From positions 5,890,001 through 5,954,000 of the forward strand of contig NZ_CP108474.1 of NCBI RefSeq assembly GCF_036226445.1: a DNA stretch of 64,000 nucleotides. Direction: 5' to 3'. The notes below the pieces were generated by a model that was not told the origin of the DNA, did not search any database, and saw only the letters and a list, made by a program, of their open reading frames with translations. Both the position numbers and the translations under genes were made by a program. The stretch comes from Streptomyces sp. NBC_01255 (GTDB lineage Bacteria > Actinomycetota > Actinomycetes > Streptomycetales > Streptomycetaceae). Each line of letters begins with the position of its first letter. Position 1 is the first letter of the stretch. Below are positions 37,037-45,791 of the stretch, in pieces.

Positions 37037-37819
37037 CTACAGCGCGTCCCACTCCACCGACTCGTACGCCGAGTAGACCCTCTTCATCAGGTCCTCGTCC
37101 ACCGCGAAGTCGACCATGTCGATGCCCGAAACCGGTGCGATCCCACGGGAGTTCGTCACGAAGGCCGCACGGTACCCGCCCAGGTCCGCGAGTGACACCG
37201 GCCGCCGCGCCGAGCCGAGCAGCGGTTCGAGGAGGCTCATGGTGATCCCCGTCAGGTGGGGCGCCGACGGCCAGACCACCGAAGTGCCGTCCCAGAAAGC
37301 GATGTTGGTGACGGCACCCTCGGCGATGTCGCCGTTCGGGGAGGTCAGCAGGGCCTCGTCGTAACCCGCGCGCTCGGCCGCCTCGCGGTGGTAGCTCTGG
37401 CCGAAGCCGCCCAGGTGCTTGATGTGCGCGGCGGGGCGCAGGTAGTCGACGCTCCGCAGGCGCTGCGGCGCCCCGAGCCCGTCCGGGGCGGGCTCCCGGA
37501 CGACGACCAGGAGGCGGACGCCGTCGTACACGTACACCCGGGCCGAGCAGTCCCGCCGCCCGGAGGCCGCCACGGCCCCGGCGAGCAGCTCGCGGACCCG
37601 GTCGCCGGGCAGTTCCTCCTCGAAGAGCTCGCGGGTGGAGCGGTCGAGCCGTTCGAGGTGGAGGCCGAGTCCCTTCACGCGCCCGTCCCGCACCTGCATC
37701 GCCGTGAAGTGGCCGAAGCCGCTCATCAGGGTCGTGAGGAGCTCCGGGTCGGCCGCCGGGGCGCCGTCGATCTCGACGTACGCGGGCGGGGAGGGGGGTG
37801 CGGCGTGCGGAGTCGTCAT
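37037..37819 (-). CDS. Class IV aminotransferase
   Basis: A 260-residue fold-type IV PLP enzyme related to branched-chain aminotransferase and aminodeoxychorismate lyase. The likely Schiff-base Lys is in HIKHLGG (about residue 131), and the PLP phosphate region is TSPNGDIAEGAVTNIAFWDG (about 154-173). ATG 37819 begins at the homologous region, and a TACGGT -10-like element lies 6 nt upstream. It ends 16 nt before the beta-helix gene start and could be co-transcribed with it, although no functional link is obvious. Confidence 0.86.
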   Translation of the reverse strand: MTTPHAAPPSPPAYVEIDGAPAADPELLTTLMSGFGHFTAMQVRDGRVKGLGLHLERLDRSTRELFEEELPGDRVRELLAGAVAASGRRDCSARVYVYDGVRLLVVVREPAPDGLGAPQRLRSVDYLRPAAHIKHLGGFGQSYHREAAERAGYDEALLTSPNGDIAEGAVTNIAFWDGTSVVWPSAPHLTGITMSLLEPLLGSARRPVSLADLGGYRAAFVTNSRGIAPVSGIDMVDFAVDEDLMKRVYSAYESVEWDAL

Positions 37820-37877
37820 GCCCTCACCGTACGGGCCGGGAAAGGCCCTTGGAAAAGTCGTCCCGATCACGGCTTGA

Positions 37878-37895
37878 CCTCAACCAAACTTGAGG
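37878..37895. promoter_or_regulatory. SoxR box
   Basis: CCTCAACCAAACTTGAGG matches 15 of 18 positions of the E. coli SoxR box CCTCAAGTTAACTTGAGG and is a 6-bp-arm palindrome. It overlaps TTGACC (37874-37879), and a -10 near CACGAT at 37899-37904 would leave the 19-nt spacer typical of SoxR-controlled promoters. Confidence 0.88.
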
Positions 37896-37911
37896 TACCA
37901 CGATCATCGAC

Positions 37912-38532
37912 ATGGACACCGACATCACGAACTCCGCGGCCGTCACGAACGCCGCCGCCCCTCTCACCCTCGCCCTGATCGTCGCGAGCGACCGCGAAGG
38001 CCGCTTCGCCCCCGTCATCGCCGACTGGATCCGCTCCCGGCTCGACGAGCGCGAGGACTTCGCCGTGACGGTCGTCGACCTCGCCGAGGTCGACCTCCCC
38101 ACCGCCCTCTCCCACCACCCCTCCCCGGCCGTCCGCGCCGAACTCGCCAAGGTCTCCCCGGCCCTTGCCGCCGCCGACGCCTTCGTCGTCCTCACCCCCG
38201 AGTACAACCACTCCTTCCCCGCCGCCCTCAAGAACCTCATCGACTGGCACTTCACCGAGTGGCAGGCCAAGCCCGTCGGCTTCGTCTCCTACGGCGGCAT
38301 CTCCGGCGGCCTGCGAGCCGTCGAGCAGCTCCGCCAGATCTTCGCCGAGGTCCACGCCGTCACCGTCCGCGACTCCGTCTCCTTCCACTCCGCCTGGTCG
38401 CTCTTCGACGAGGACGGACGCCACAAGGACCCCGCCGGCGCCGAGGGCGCGGCCAAGGTCCTCCTCGACCAGCTCGCCTGGTGGGCGCTCGCGCTCAAGG
38501 AAGCCAAGTCCGCCCGTCCGTACGCCGCGTGA
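37912..38532 (+). CDS. NADPH-dependent FMN reductase, SoxR target
   Basis: A 206-residue flavodoxin-like oxidoreductase. LALIVASDREGRF (about residues 19-31) binds flavin phosphate, and LTPEYNHSFPAALKNLIDW (about 95-113) is the family signature. Such enzymes reduce FMN or quinones with NADPH. The SoxR box 17 nt upstream is direct evidence for redox-cycler induction, and I recall S. coelicolor SCO2478 as an FMN reductase in the SoxR regulon. ATG 37912. It lies just before an ABC exporter gene, 12 nt away, so both may be induced together. Confidence 0.92.
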   Translation: MDTDITNSAAVTNAAAPLTLALIVASDREGRFAPVIADWIRSRLDEREDFAVTVVDLAEVDLPTALSHHPSPAVRAELAKVSPALAAADAFVVLTPEYNHSFPAALKNLIDWHFTEWQAKPVGFVSYGGISGGLRAVEQLRQIFAEVHAVTVRDSVSFHSAWSLFDEDGRHKDPAGAEGAAKVLLDQLAWWALALKEAKSARPYAA

Positions 38533-38544
38533 GGGACCGACACC

Positions 38545-40338
38545 GTGCTGCTGAGACTCTTCGCTCCCCGCCTCAGGCCCTACCGGGCCCTCCTCGCCCT
38601 CCTCGTCCTCCTTCAGCTCGTCCAGTCCCTCGCCTCGCTCGCCCTGCCCGCCCTCAACGCCGGAGTCATCGACGAGGGCGTCCTCCGCGGGGACACCGAC
38701 CGGGTCCTCCGCGGGGGCGCCGAGATGCTCGGCATCACCCTCCTCCAGGCCGCGGCGGCGGCCGCCGCCACCTACACCGGCGCCAGGATCGCCATGGGCG
38801 TCGCCCGCGACCTGCGCTCCGAGGTCTTCCGCCGCGTCCAGGACTTCTCCGCCCAGGAGCGGGGCCGGTTCGGCGCCGCCTCCCTCATCACCCGGACCAC
38901 CAACGACGTCCAGCAGGTCCAGACGTTCACCGTCCTCGTCCTGACGATGCTGGTCGCCGCGCCCCTGCTCTGCTTCGGCGGTCTCGCCATGGCCCTGCGC
39001 CAGGACGTGCCGATGACCCTGGTCCTGTTCCTCTTCCTGCCCGTGATGACCGGCGCCGTCGGCGCCATCGTCCTGCGGATGCGACCCCTCTTCCGCGGCA
39101 TGCAGGAGCGCGTCGACCGGGTCAACCGGGTGCTGCGCGAGCAGATCACCGGCGTCCGCGTGGTCCGCGCCTTCGTCCGCGACCGGCACGAGCGGGAACG
39201 GTTCGCCGCCGCCAACGACGAACTCCTCACCGTCGGCCTCCGGGCCGGCCGGCTCCAGGCCCTCATGTTCCCCACGGTCCTCATCGTCTGGGAGCTGACG
39301 ACCGTCGCCCTCATCTACGTCGGCGCCCACCGCATCGACGGCGGCGACCTCCAGCCCGGCGGGCTCGTCGCCTTCCTCGGCTACCTGCTCCAGACCTCCA
39401 TGTCCGTGATGATGGTCCTCTTCCTCCTGATGCACATGCCGCGCGCCGAGGTCGGCGCCGAGCGCATCCGCGAAGTCCTCGACACCCCGCTCTCCGTCAC
39501 CCCGCCGGCCGACCCCGTCCGCGTCCTCAAGGGCACCGGACACCTCGACCTCACGGGCGTCGGATTCCGGTACCCGGGCGCCGAGGAGTCCGTCCTCCAG
39601 GACGTCGACCTCGTCGCCCGGCCCGGCGAGACCACCGCGATCATCGGCTCCACCGGCAGCGGCAAGTCGACGCTCCTCGGGCTCGTGCCCCGGCTCTTCG
39701 ACGCGACCGGCGGCGAGGTCCTCGTCGACGGCGTCGACGTCCGCGCACTCGACCCCGCCCTGATGGCCAGGACCGTCGGCCTCGTCTCCCAGAAGCCCTA
39801 CCTCTTCTCCGGGACGGTCGCGACGAACCTGCGGTACGGGAATCCCGACGCGACCGACGAGGAGCTCTGGCACGCCCTGGAGACCGCCCAGGCCGCCGAC
39901 TTCGTCCGGGCCCTCGGTGACGGCCCCGGTGACGGCCCCGACGGCGGCCCCCACGACGGCCCCCACGACAGCCTCGACGGCGGCCTGGCCGCCCCGGTCT
40001 CCCAGGGCGGCACCAACCTCTCCGGCGGCCAGCGCCAGCGGCTCGCCATCGCCCGGGTCCTCGTCGCCCGCCCCCGCCTCTACCTCTTCGACGACTCCTT
40101 CTCCGCCCTCGACGCCGCCACCGACGCCCGGCTCCGCGAAGCGCTCCGGCGGGAGACCGCCGACGCGACCGTGGTGATCGTCGCCCAGCGGGTCTCCACC
40201 ATCCGGCACGCCGACCGGATCGTCGTCCTCGACCGGGGCCGGACCGTCGGCACCGGCACCCACGAGTCCCTCATGCGGGACAGCGCCACCTACCGGGAGA
40301 TCGTCCTCTCCCAGCTCACCGAGGAGGAAGCCGCATGA
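38545..40338 (+). CDS. ABC exporter half A (heterodimeric)
   Basis: A 597-residue fusion of a six-TM domain (about residues 10-310) and an ATPase. Walker A GSTGSGKST, Q-loop SQKPYLF, signature TNLSGGQRQR, and LYLFDDSFSALD are seen. The D after Walker B where Glu is normal marks the degenerate catalytic site of heterodimeric exporters. Between the Q-loop and signature lies an unusual insertion of GDGP/DGGP/HDGP units (about residues 460-480). The stop overlaps the next start by 4 nt. Related to the pair at 54836-58512. Substrate unknown. Confidence 0.9.
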   Translation: MLLRLFAPRLRPYRALLALLVLLQLVQSLASLALPALNAGVIDEGVLRGDTDRVLRGGAEMLGITLLQAAAAAAATYTGARIAMGVARDLRSEVFRRVQDFSAQERGRFGAASLITRTTNDVQQVQTFTVLVLTMLVAAPLLCFGGLAMALRQDVPMTLVLFLFLPVMTGAVGAIVLRMRPLFRGMQERVDRVNRVLREQITGVRVVRAFVRDRHERERFAAANDELLTVGLRAGRLQALMFPTVLIVWELTTVALIYVGAHRIDGGDLQPGGLVAFLGYLLQTSMSVMMVLFLLMHMPRAEVGAERIREVLDTPLSVTPPADPVRVLKGTGHLDLTGVGFRYPGAEESVLQDVDLVARPGETTAIIGSTGSGKSTLLGLVPRLFDATGGEVLVDGVDVRALDPALMARTVGLVSQKPYLFSGTVATNLRYGNPDATDEELWHALETAQAADFVRALGDGPGDGPDGGPHDGPHDSLDGGLAAPVSQGGTNLSGGQRQRLAIARVLVARPRLYLFDDSFSALDAATDARLREALRRETADATVVIVAQRVSTIRHADRIVVLDRGRTVGTGTHESLMRDSATYREIVLSQLTEEEAA

Positions 40339-42206
40339 GTACGGCGACACCCACCCGCACCGCGCCCGACACCCGCACCGCCCCCGCCCGCAGCGGCCCC
40401 CCGTCCAAGGACCGCGGCCCCGGCCTTCCCACCACCGGCCTCGAACGCTCCCTGGCGTTCCGCGCCTCCGGCCTCCGCCTCCTGCGCACCCTCGCCCCCG
40501 ACCGGGCCTTACTGCTCGCCGTCCTCGCCGTGGGCGCCACGGCCGTCGCCCTCGCCGTCCTCAGCCCCCTCCTCCTCGGCCGCGCCACCGACCTCGTCGT
40601 CACCGGCGCCACCGGCCCGGCCGGGGTCGACTTCACGGCCGTCGGCCGGCTCCTCGCCGTCTCCGTCGCGGTCGTCGCCGGCTCGTCCCTCTTCACCTGG
40701 ATCCAGCTGCGGATCGCCACCACCGTCGTCCAGCGGGCCGGCCGGCGCCTCCGCGAACAGGCCCAGCACAAGCTGGCGCGGCTCCCGCTCACGTACTTCG
40801 ACCGCCAGCCGCGCGGCGAGGTCCTCTCCCGCACCACGAACGACATCGACAACATCACCCAGACCCTCCAGCAGACCTTCAGCCAGATGACCCGCGCCCT
40901 GCTGACCCTCATCGGCGTCCTCGCGATGATGTTCTGGATCTCCCCGCTCCTCGCCCTCGTCGCCCTCGCCACGGTGCCCGTCTCGGTCGCCGTCGCCGCC
41001 TTCGTCGGGCGGCGCGCCCAGCCGCAGTTCGTGAAGCAGTGGGCGGTCACCGGCCGGCTCGGCAGCCACGCCGAGGAGATGATCACCGGCCACACCGAGG
41101 TCGTCGCCTTCGGCCGCCGCGCCGAGGCCGTGCAGCGCTTCGACGAGCTCGGCGAGGAGCTGTACCGGGCGAGCTTCCGCGCCCAGTTCGTCTCCGGCTT
41201 CATCCAGCCCGCGCTGACCTTCGTCGGCAACCTCAACTACGTCGTCCTCGCGGTGGTCGGCGGCCTGCGGGTGGCGAGCGGCACCCTGACCGTCGGCGAC
41301 GTCCAGGCCTTCATCCAGTACTCGTACGAGTTCAACGGCCCGATCAACCAGGTCGCCGCCATGGCCAACCTCCTCCAGTCCGGGGTCGCCTCCGCCGAGC
41401 GGGTCTTCGACCTCCTCGACGCCGACGAGGAGTCCGCCGACCCGGCGGAGCCGCAGCGCCCCGCGCAGGTCAGGGGCCGGGTCTCCTTCGAGAAGGTCGC
41501 GTTCCGCTACGAGCCCGACAAGCCGCTCGTCGAGGACCTGTCGCTCACGGTGGAGCCGGGCCGGACGGTCGCGATCGTCGGCCCGACGGGCGCCGGCAAG
41601 ACGACCCTCGTCAACCTCCTCATGCGGTTCTACGAGGTGACGGGCGGCCGGATCACCCTGGACGGGACGGACATCGCGACGATGACCCGCGAGGAGCTGC
41701 GGGCCGGGATCGGCATGGTCCTCCAGGACACCTGGCTCTTCGGCGGCACCATCGCGGACAACATCGCCTACGGGCTGCCCGGCGAGGTCTCCCGGGAGCG
41801 GATCGTCGAGGCCGCGCGGGCCGCGCACGCCGACCGCTTCATCCGGACCCTCCCCGACGGGTACGACACCGTCCTCGACGAGGACGGGGGAGGCCTCAGC
41901 GCCGGCGAGAAGCAGCTGGTCACGCTCGCGAGGGCGTTCCTCTCCGAGCCGGTGATCCTCGTCCTCGACGAGGCCACCAGCTCCGTCGACACCCGCACCG
42001 AGCTCCTCGTCCAGCAGGCCATGTCGTCCCTCCGCGCGGGCCGCACCAGCTTCGTCGTCGCCCACCGGCTCTCCACGATCCGGGACGCCGACACCATCCT
42101 GGTGATGGAGAGCGGATCCATCGCCGAGCAGGGCACCCACGAGGAACTGCTCGCGGCGGGCGGCGCGTACGCCCGGCTGTACGAAGCCCAGTTCGCGGCG
42201 GCGTGA
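40335..42206 (+). CDS. ABC exporter half B (heterodimeric), with a TTA codon
   Basis: A 623-residue six-TM plus ATPase protein, partner of the preceding gene. Walker A GPTGAGKTT, Q-loop LQDTWLF, a divergent signature GLSAGEKQL, and Walker B with catalytic Glu (VILVLDEATSSVD) are visible, so this half supplies one complete ATPase site. A Thr/Pro-rich extension fills the first 30 residues. Leu59 is encoded by TTA (40509-40511), which makes the exporter a candidate for bldA control. Its paralogue at 54836-56779 is very similar along the length. Confidence 0.9.
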   Translation: MSTATPTRTAPDTRTAPARSGPPSKDRGPGLPTTGLERSLAFRASGLRLLRTLAPDRALLLAVLAVGATAVALAVLSPLLLGRATDLVVTGATGPAGVDFTAVGRLLAVSVAVVAGSSLFTWIQLRIATTVVQRAGRRLREQAQHKLARLPLTYFDRQPRGEVLSRTTNDIDNITQTLQQTFSQMTRALLTLIGVLAMMFWISPLLALVALATVPVSVAVAAFVGRRAQPQFVKQWAVTGRLGSHAEEMITGHTEVVAFGRRAEAVQRFDELGEELYRASFRAQFVSGFIQPALTFVGNLNYVVLAVVGGLRVASGTLTVGDVQAFIQYSYEFNGPINQVAAMANLLQSGVASAERVFDLLDADEESADPAEPQRPAQVRGRVSFEKVAFRYEPDKPLVEDLSLTVEPGRTVAIVGPTGAGKTTLVNLLMRFYEVTGGRITLDGTDIATMTREELRAGIGMVLQDTWLFGGTIADNIAYGLPGEVSRERIVEAARAAHADRFIRTLPDGYDTVLDEDGGGLSAGEKQLVTLARAFLSEPVILVLDEATSSVDTRTELLVQQAMSSLRAGRTSFVVAHRLSTIRDADTILVMESGSIAEQGTHEELLAAGGAYARLYEAQFAAA

Positions 42207-42226
42207 ACCCTCAGTACGGTGAGGGC

Positions 42227-42553
42227 GTGACCACTCTCGCCCTCACCGTCCTCACGACCACCGACAGCCACGAGAAGGCCGAGGCCCTCGCACGCGACGC
42301 CGTCGAGGCCCGCCTCGCCGCCTGCGCCCAGGTCTCCGGGCCCGTCACCTCCGTCTACCACTGGCAGCGGGCGATCGAGACCGCCGAGGAGTGGCAGGTC
42401 GTGTTCAAGACCACCGAGGCCCGCTACGAGGCCCTGGAAGCCCACCTCCTCGCCGCCCACGACTACGACACCCCCGAGATCATCGCCACCCCCGTCGTCC
42501 GGGCCTCCTCCGCCTACCTGGCCTGGCTCGGCAGGGAGGTGGCGCACCCATGA
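42227..42553 (+). CDS. cutA: Divalent-cation tolerance protein CutA
   Basis: A 108-residue CutA1 protein, a trimeric ferredoxin-like fold linked to copper tolerance. VSGPVTSVYHWQRAIETAEEW (split in the middle by the characteristic Tyr-His-Trp) and the HDYDTPEIIATPV segment are family marks. TACGGT (42215-42220) ends 6 nt before the GTG. The stop overlaps the next start by 4 nt. Confidence 0.92.
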   Translation: MTTLALTVLTTTDSHEKAEALARDAVEARLAACAQVSGPVTSVYHWQRAIETAEEWQVVFKTTEARYEALEAHLLAAHDYDTPEIIATPVVRASSAYLAWLGREVAHP

Positions 42554-42954
42554 GGACACCCCTCCCGTTCTTCGTCTACGGGACGCTGCGCCCCGGCGCG
42601 TACAACCACGACCGGCTCCTCCTCGGCCGGACGGCCGCGGAGGAGGAGGCCCGGCTCCCGGGCGCCCGCCTGCACGACGGCCCCGGCTACCCGTACGCGG
42701 TGCCGGGCGAGGGCACGGTCGCGGGCACCCTCGTGACGGCGGCGCCCGACGCGTACGGCGAACTGCTCGGCGTACTGGACCGGATGGAGGGCGACGCCGG
42801 GTACGAGCGGACCGCCGTCGAGACGGTCCGGCTCCGCGACGGCGCGAGAGTCCGGGCCTGGACCTACGTCGCGAGCCCGGAAACGGCGCTCGGCCCCCTC
42901 ATCGTCGGCGGCGACTGGTTCAGACACGTTCCAGACGGACCGCGCACACCTTGA
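42550..42954 (+). CDS. Gamma-glutamylcyclotransferase-like (AIG2) protein
   Basis: A 134-residue protein of the AIG2/GGCT fold. The fingerprint YGTLRPG (residues 10-16) binds the gamma-glutamyl moiety, and the catalytic acid should be Glu in LDRMEGD (about residue 80). Substrate unproven. Overlaps cutA by 4 nt and the convergent nasA gene by 35 nt. Confidence 0.87.
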   Translation: MRTPLPFFVYGTLRPGAYNHDRLLLGRTAAEEEARLPGARLHDGPGYPYAVPGEGTVAGTLVTAAPDAYGELLGVLDRMEGDAGYERTAVETVRLRDGARVRAWTYVASPETALGPLIVGGDWFRHVPDGPRTP

Positions 42955-45001
42955 ACTCGGGCATCCGGGAGACCGGGTCGAGCGCCGGGTTGACGAGCGT
43001 GTTAGCCCGGCCCTCGCCCGCCCAGTGGAACGGCATGAAGACCGTGTCCGGCCGGATCGCCGTCGTGATCCGGGCCGGTGCGACGGCCCGTCCGCGCCGC
43101 GAGACCACCGCGAGCCGCTCGCCCTCGGCCACCCCGAGCCGCTCGGCGAGCCGCGGGTGGAGTTCCACGAACGGCCCGGGCGCCGCCGCGTTCAGCTCGG
43201 CGACCCGCCGGGTCTGCGCGCCCGACTGGTACTGGGACACGACCCGGCCCGTGGTCAGGACGACCGGGTACTCGGCGTCCGTCTCCTCCGCGGCAGGCCG
43301 GTGCACCACCGCCACGAACCGGGCCCGCCCGTCGGGGGTCGCGAACCGCTCCAGGAAGAGCCGGGGCGTCCCCGGGTGTTCCGCTCCGGGACACGGCCAG
43401 AAGACGCCCTGCTCGTCCTCGATCCGCCGGTAGCTGATGCCGGAGTAGTCGGCGGGGCCGCCTTCCGAGGCGCGCCGCAGCTCCTCGAAGACCTCTTCCG
43501 GCTCGGCGGAGAAACCCTTCTCCCAGCCGAGGAGTCCGGCGAGTGCGTGCAGCACCTCCAGGTCGCTGCGTACCCCGGCGGGCGGGGTGAGGGCGCGGCG
43601 CCGCAGCAGCACCCGCCCCTCCAGGTTCGTCATCGTCCCGGTCTCCTCGGCCCACTGGGTGACGGGCAGGACGACGTCGGCGAGCGCGGCGGTCTCGGAG
43701 AGTACGACGTCGGCGACGGCGAGGAAGCCGAGCGAGCGCAGCCGCCCCTCGACGTGTGCGGCGCGCGGCGCGGAGACGACCGGGTTGGAGCCCATGAGGA
43801 GCAGGGCCTTCACGTCTCCGCCGAGCGCGTCGAGGAGCTCGTACGCGCTCCGCCCGGGCCCCGGCAGCGACTCCGGGTCCACGCCCCACACCCCGGCGAC
43901 GTGCGCGCTGGCCGCCGGGTCGTCGAGCTTGCGGTAGCCGGGCAGCTGGTCGGCCTTCTGGCCGTGCTCGCGGCCGCCCTGGCCGTTGCCCTGACCGGTG
44001 AGGCAGCCGTAGCCGCTCAGCGGCCGGCCCGCCTTTCCGGTGGCGAGGCAGAGATTGATCCAGGCGCCGACGGTGTCCGTCCCCTTGGACTGCTGCTCGG
44101 GGCCGCGCGCGGTCAGCACCATGCCGGTGCCGGCGTCGGAGAACATCGCGACCGCCTCGCGGAGCTGCGGCACGGAGACGCCGGTGATCCGCTCGACCTG
44201 CTCGGGCCAGTGGGACATGGCCCCGGCGCGCGCGGCCTCCCAGCCGGAGGTGCGAGTTGCCACGAACTCTTCGTCGACGCGCCCTTCGGCCACCACGAGA
44301 TGGAGCATGCCGAGGGCGAGCGCGAGGTCGGTGCCCGGGCGCGGCGCGAGGTGGAGGTCGGCCTGCTCGGCGGTGCGGGTGCGGCGCGGATCGACGACGA
44401 TCAGCTTGCCGCCGTTCTCCTTCAGTTCGGTGAGGTAGCGCAGGGCGGGGGGCATGGTCTCGGCGAGGTTGGAGCCGACGAGGATCACGCAGCCCGTCCT
44501 GGGGATGTCCTCCAGGGGGAAGGGGAGTCCCCGGTCGAGGCCGAAGGCCCTGCCGTGCGCGGCGGCGGCGGACGACATGCAGAAGCGCCCGTTGTAGTCG
44601 ATCTGCGAGGTGCCGAGCACGAGCCGGGCGAACTTCCCCAGGGTGTACGCCTTCTCGTTGGTGAGCCCGCCGCCGCCGAAGACCCCCACGGCATCGGCGC
44701 CGTGGTCGGCGCGGGTCCTGCTCAGTCCGTCGGCGACGGCGGCGAGCGCCTCCTCCCAGGTCGCGGGCCGCAGATCCCCCGTGTCAGGGCATCGGACCAG
44801 GGGTTCGGTGAGCCGGACCCGGGAGGAGAGTACGGAGGGGGCGGTGCGGCCCTTGCCGCACAGGGCGCCCCGGTTGACGGGGAAATCGGTCCGGTCGACC
44901 ACCTCGGCGGGCAGCTCCGGGGAGCCGGTGGGGCGGAGCGACATGCCGCACTGCAGGGCGCAGTAGGGGCAGTGGGTCGGGACGGCGGTGACGTCGGACA
45001 T
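42920..45001 (-). CDS. nasA: Assimilatory nitrate reductase catalytic subunit
   Basis: A 693-residue molybdopterin enzyme that reduces nitrate to nitrite in the cytoplasm. The N-terminal [4Fe-4S] ligands are C11, C14, C18 and C48 (HCPYCALQCG...GALCGKG). Mo-bis-MGD domains follow (GLTNEKAY, NGRFCMSSAAAAHGRAFGLD with the likely Mo-ligating Cys, LMGSNPVVS), ending with the molydopterin dinucleotide-binding C-terminal domain. No C-terminal BFD domain, so a separate reductase must supply electrons; the FAD protein at 25897-27087 is a candidate. ATG 45001. A GlnR-like box lies upstream. Confidence 0.92.
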   Translation of the reverse strand: MSDVTAVPTHCPYCALQCGMSLRPTGSPELPAEVVDRTDFPVNRGALCGKGRTAPSVLSSRVRLTEPLVRCPDTGDLRPATWEEALAAVADGLSRTRADHGADAVGVFGGGGLTNEKAYTLGKFARLVLGTSQIDYNGRFCMSSAAAAHGRAFGLDRGLPFPLEDIPRTGCVILVGSNLAETMPPALRYLTELKENGGKLIVVDPRRTRTAEQADLHLAPRPGTDLALALGMLHLVVAEGRVDEEFVATRTSGWEAARAGAMSHWPEQVERITGVSVPQLREAVAMFSDAGTGMVLTARGPEQQSKGTDTVGAWINLCLATGKAGRPLSGYGCLTGQGNGQGGREHGQKADQLPGYRKLDDPAASAHVAGVWGVDPESLPGPGRSAYELLDALGGDVKALLLMGSNPVVSAPRAAHVEGRLRSLGFLAVADVVLSETAALADVVLPVTQWAEETGTMTNLEGRVLLRRRALTPPAGVRSDLEVLHALAGLLGWEKGFSAEPEEVFEELRRASEGGPADYSGISYRRIEDEQGVFWPCPGAEHPGTPRLFLERFATPDGRARFVAVVHRPAAEETDAEYPVVLTTGRVVSQYQSGAQTRRVAELNAAAPGPFVELHPRLAERLGVAEGERLAVVSRRGRAVAPARITTAIRPDTVFMPFHWAGEGRANTLVNPALDPVSRMPEFKVCAVRLERV

Positions 45002-45012
45002 GCGGCCAGCGT

Positions 45013-45050
45013 GGGTCAGCCGTGTTACGCGGGGCGGCGCCGCGTATTAC
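45013..45050 (-). promoter_or_regulatory. GlnR-like box upstream of nasA
   Basis: On the minus strand GTAAT-N6-CGCCG-N6-GTAAC-N6-GACCC: the two a-sites are good (GTAAT, GTAAC, 22 nt apart), the two b-sites poor. Location and known GlnR control of nitrate reductase support it. Confidence 0.55.
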
Positions 45051-45073
45051 GGGCGCGGGGCTCTCCGCTCAGC

Positions 45074-45760
45074 TCACCGCTCGCCGGAAGGTGAGGCGAG
45101 GGCCTCCGTGACGCCCGGTTCCTTCGGGCCGAGGAAGTGGGGGTCGGGGCGCAGGCCCGCGTCGAGGGCGGCCTTGGCCGCCGCGAACAGTTCCCGGGTG
45201 GTGCCGTAGTACCAGGTGCGGTCGTGGGGTTCGGCGACCCCGACCCCGTACGCGTCGACGCCCGCCGCCCCGCACAGCGCGACGGCCCGCTTGATGTGGA
45301 AGTCCTGGGTCACGAGGACGGCCCGGTCGACGCCGAAGACCTTCTTGGCCCGGACGCAGGAGTCCCAGGTGTCGAAGCCCGCGTAGTCGCTGACGACCCT
45401 GTCCTCGGGCACCCCGCGCTCGGTGAGGTAGGTGCGCATGGCGCTGGGCTCGTCGTACGCGGTCCTGCTGTTGTCGCCGGTGACGAGCAGGACCCGGACC
45501 TTGCCCGTGCGGTACAGCTCGGCGGCCGTGTCGAGCCGGTGCGCGAGGTACGGGGTGGGGCGCCCCTTCCACAGCCCGGCGCCGAAGACGACGGCGACGT
45601 CCCGGGCGGGCACGTCGGCGGTGGTACGGAGCCGGGGCTCGGCGACCGTGTGCATCCAGGTGGCCGGGGCGAGCGCGAGAACCGCGCCGACCATGACGGC
45701 CTGGACGGTGCGGCGACGGCCCCGCGTCGTGCGGGGCCACCGGATCGGCCGAGCCGGCAT
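45074..45760 (-). CDS. SanA/YdcF-like DUF218 membrane protein
   Basis: A 228-residue protein with one N-terminal hydrophobic anchor (about residues 19-36) and a DUF218 domain. VFGAGLWKGRPTPYLAHRLDTAAELY, split by the usual conserved Arg/Asp pattern, and VSDYAGFDTWDSC, then DFHIKRAV, are characteristic. SanA homologues affect envelope permeability (vancomycin exclusion). ATG 45760 has GGAGG 7 nt upstream. Confidence 0.85.
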   Translation of the reverse strand: MPARPIRWPRTTRGRRRTVQAVMVGAVLALAPATWMHTVAEPRLRTTADVPARDVAVVFGAGLWKGRPTPYLAHRLDTAAELYRTGKVRVLLVTGDNSRTAYDEPSAMRTYLTERGVPEDRVVSDYAGFDTWDSCVRAKKVFGVDRAVLVTQDFHIKRAVALCGAAGVDAYGVGVAEPHDRTWYYGTTRELFAAAKAALDAGLRPDPHFLGPKEPGVTEALASPSGER

Positions 45761-45791
45761 GCGGGAACCTCCAGGGCTGGGAGTGGTGCTG

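Noticed and set aside
37867..40350. An 827-codon frame antisense to the FMN reductase and ABC exporter
   Set aside because: Shadow frame with Gly/Glu/Asp-rich sequence; both sense genes are clear.
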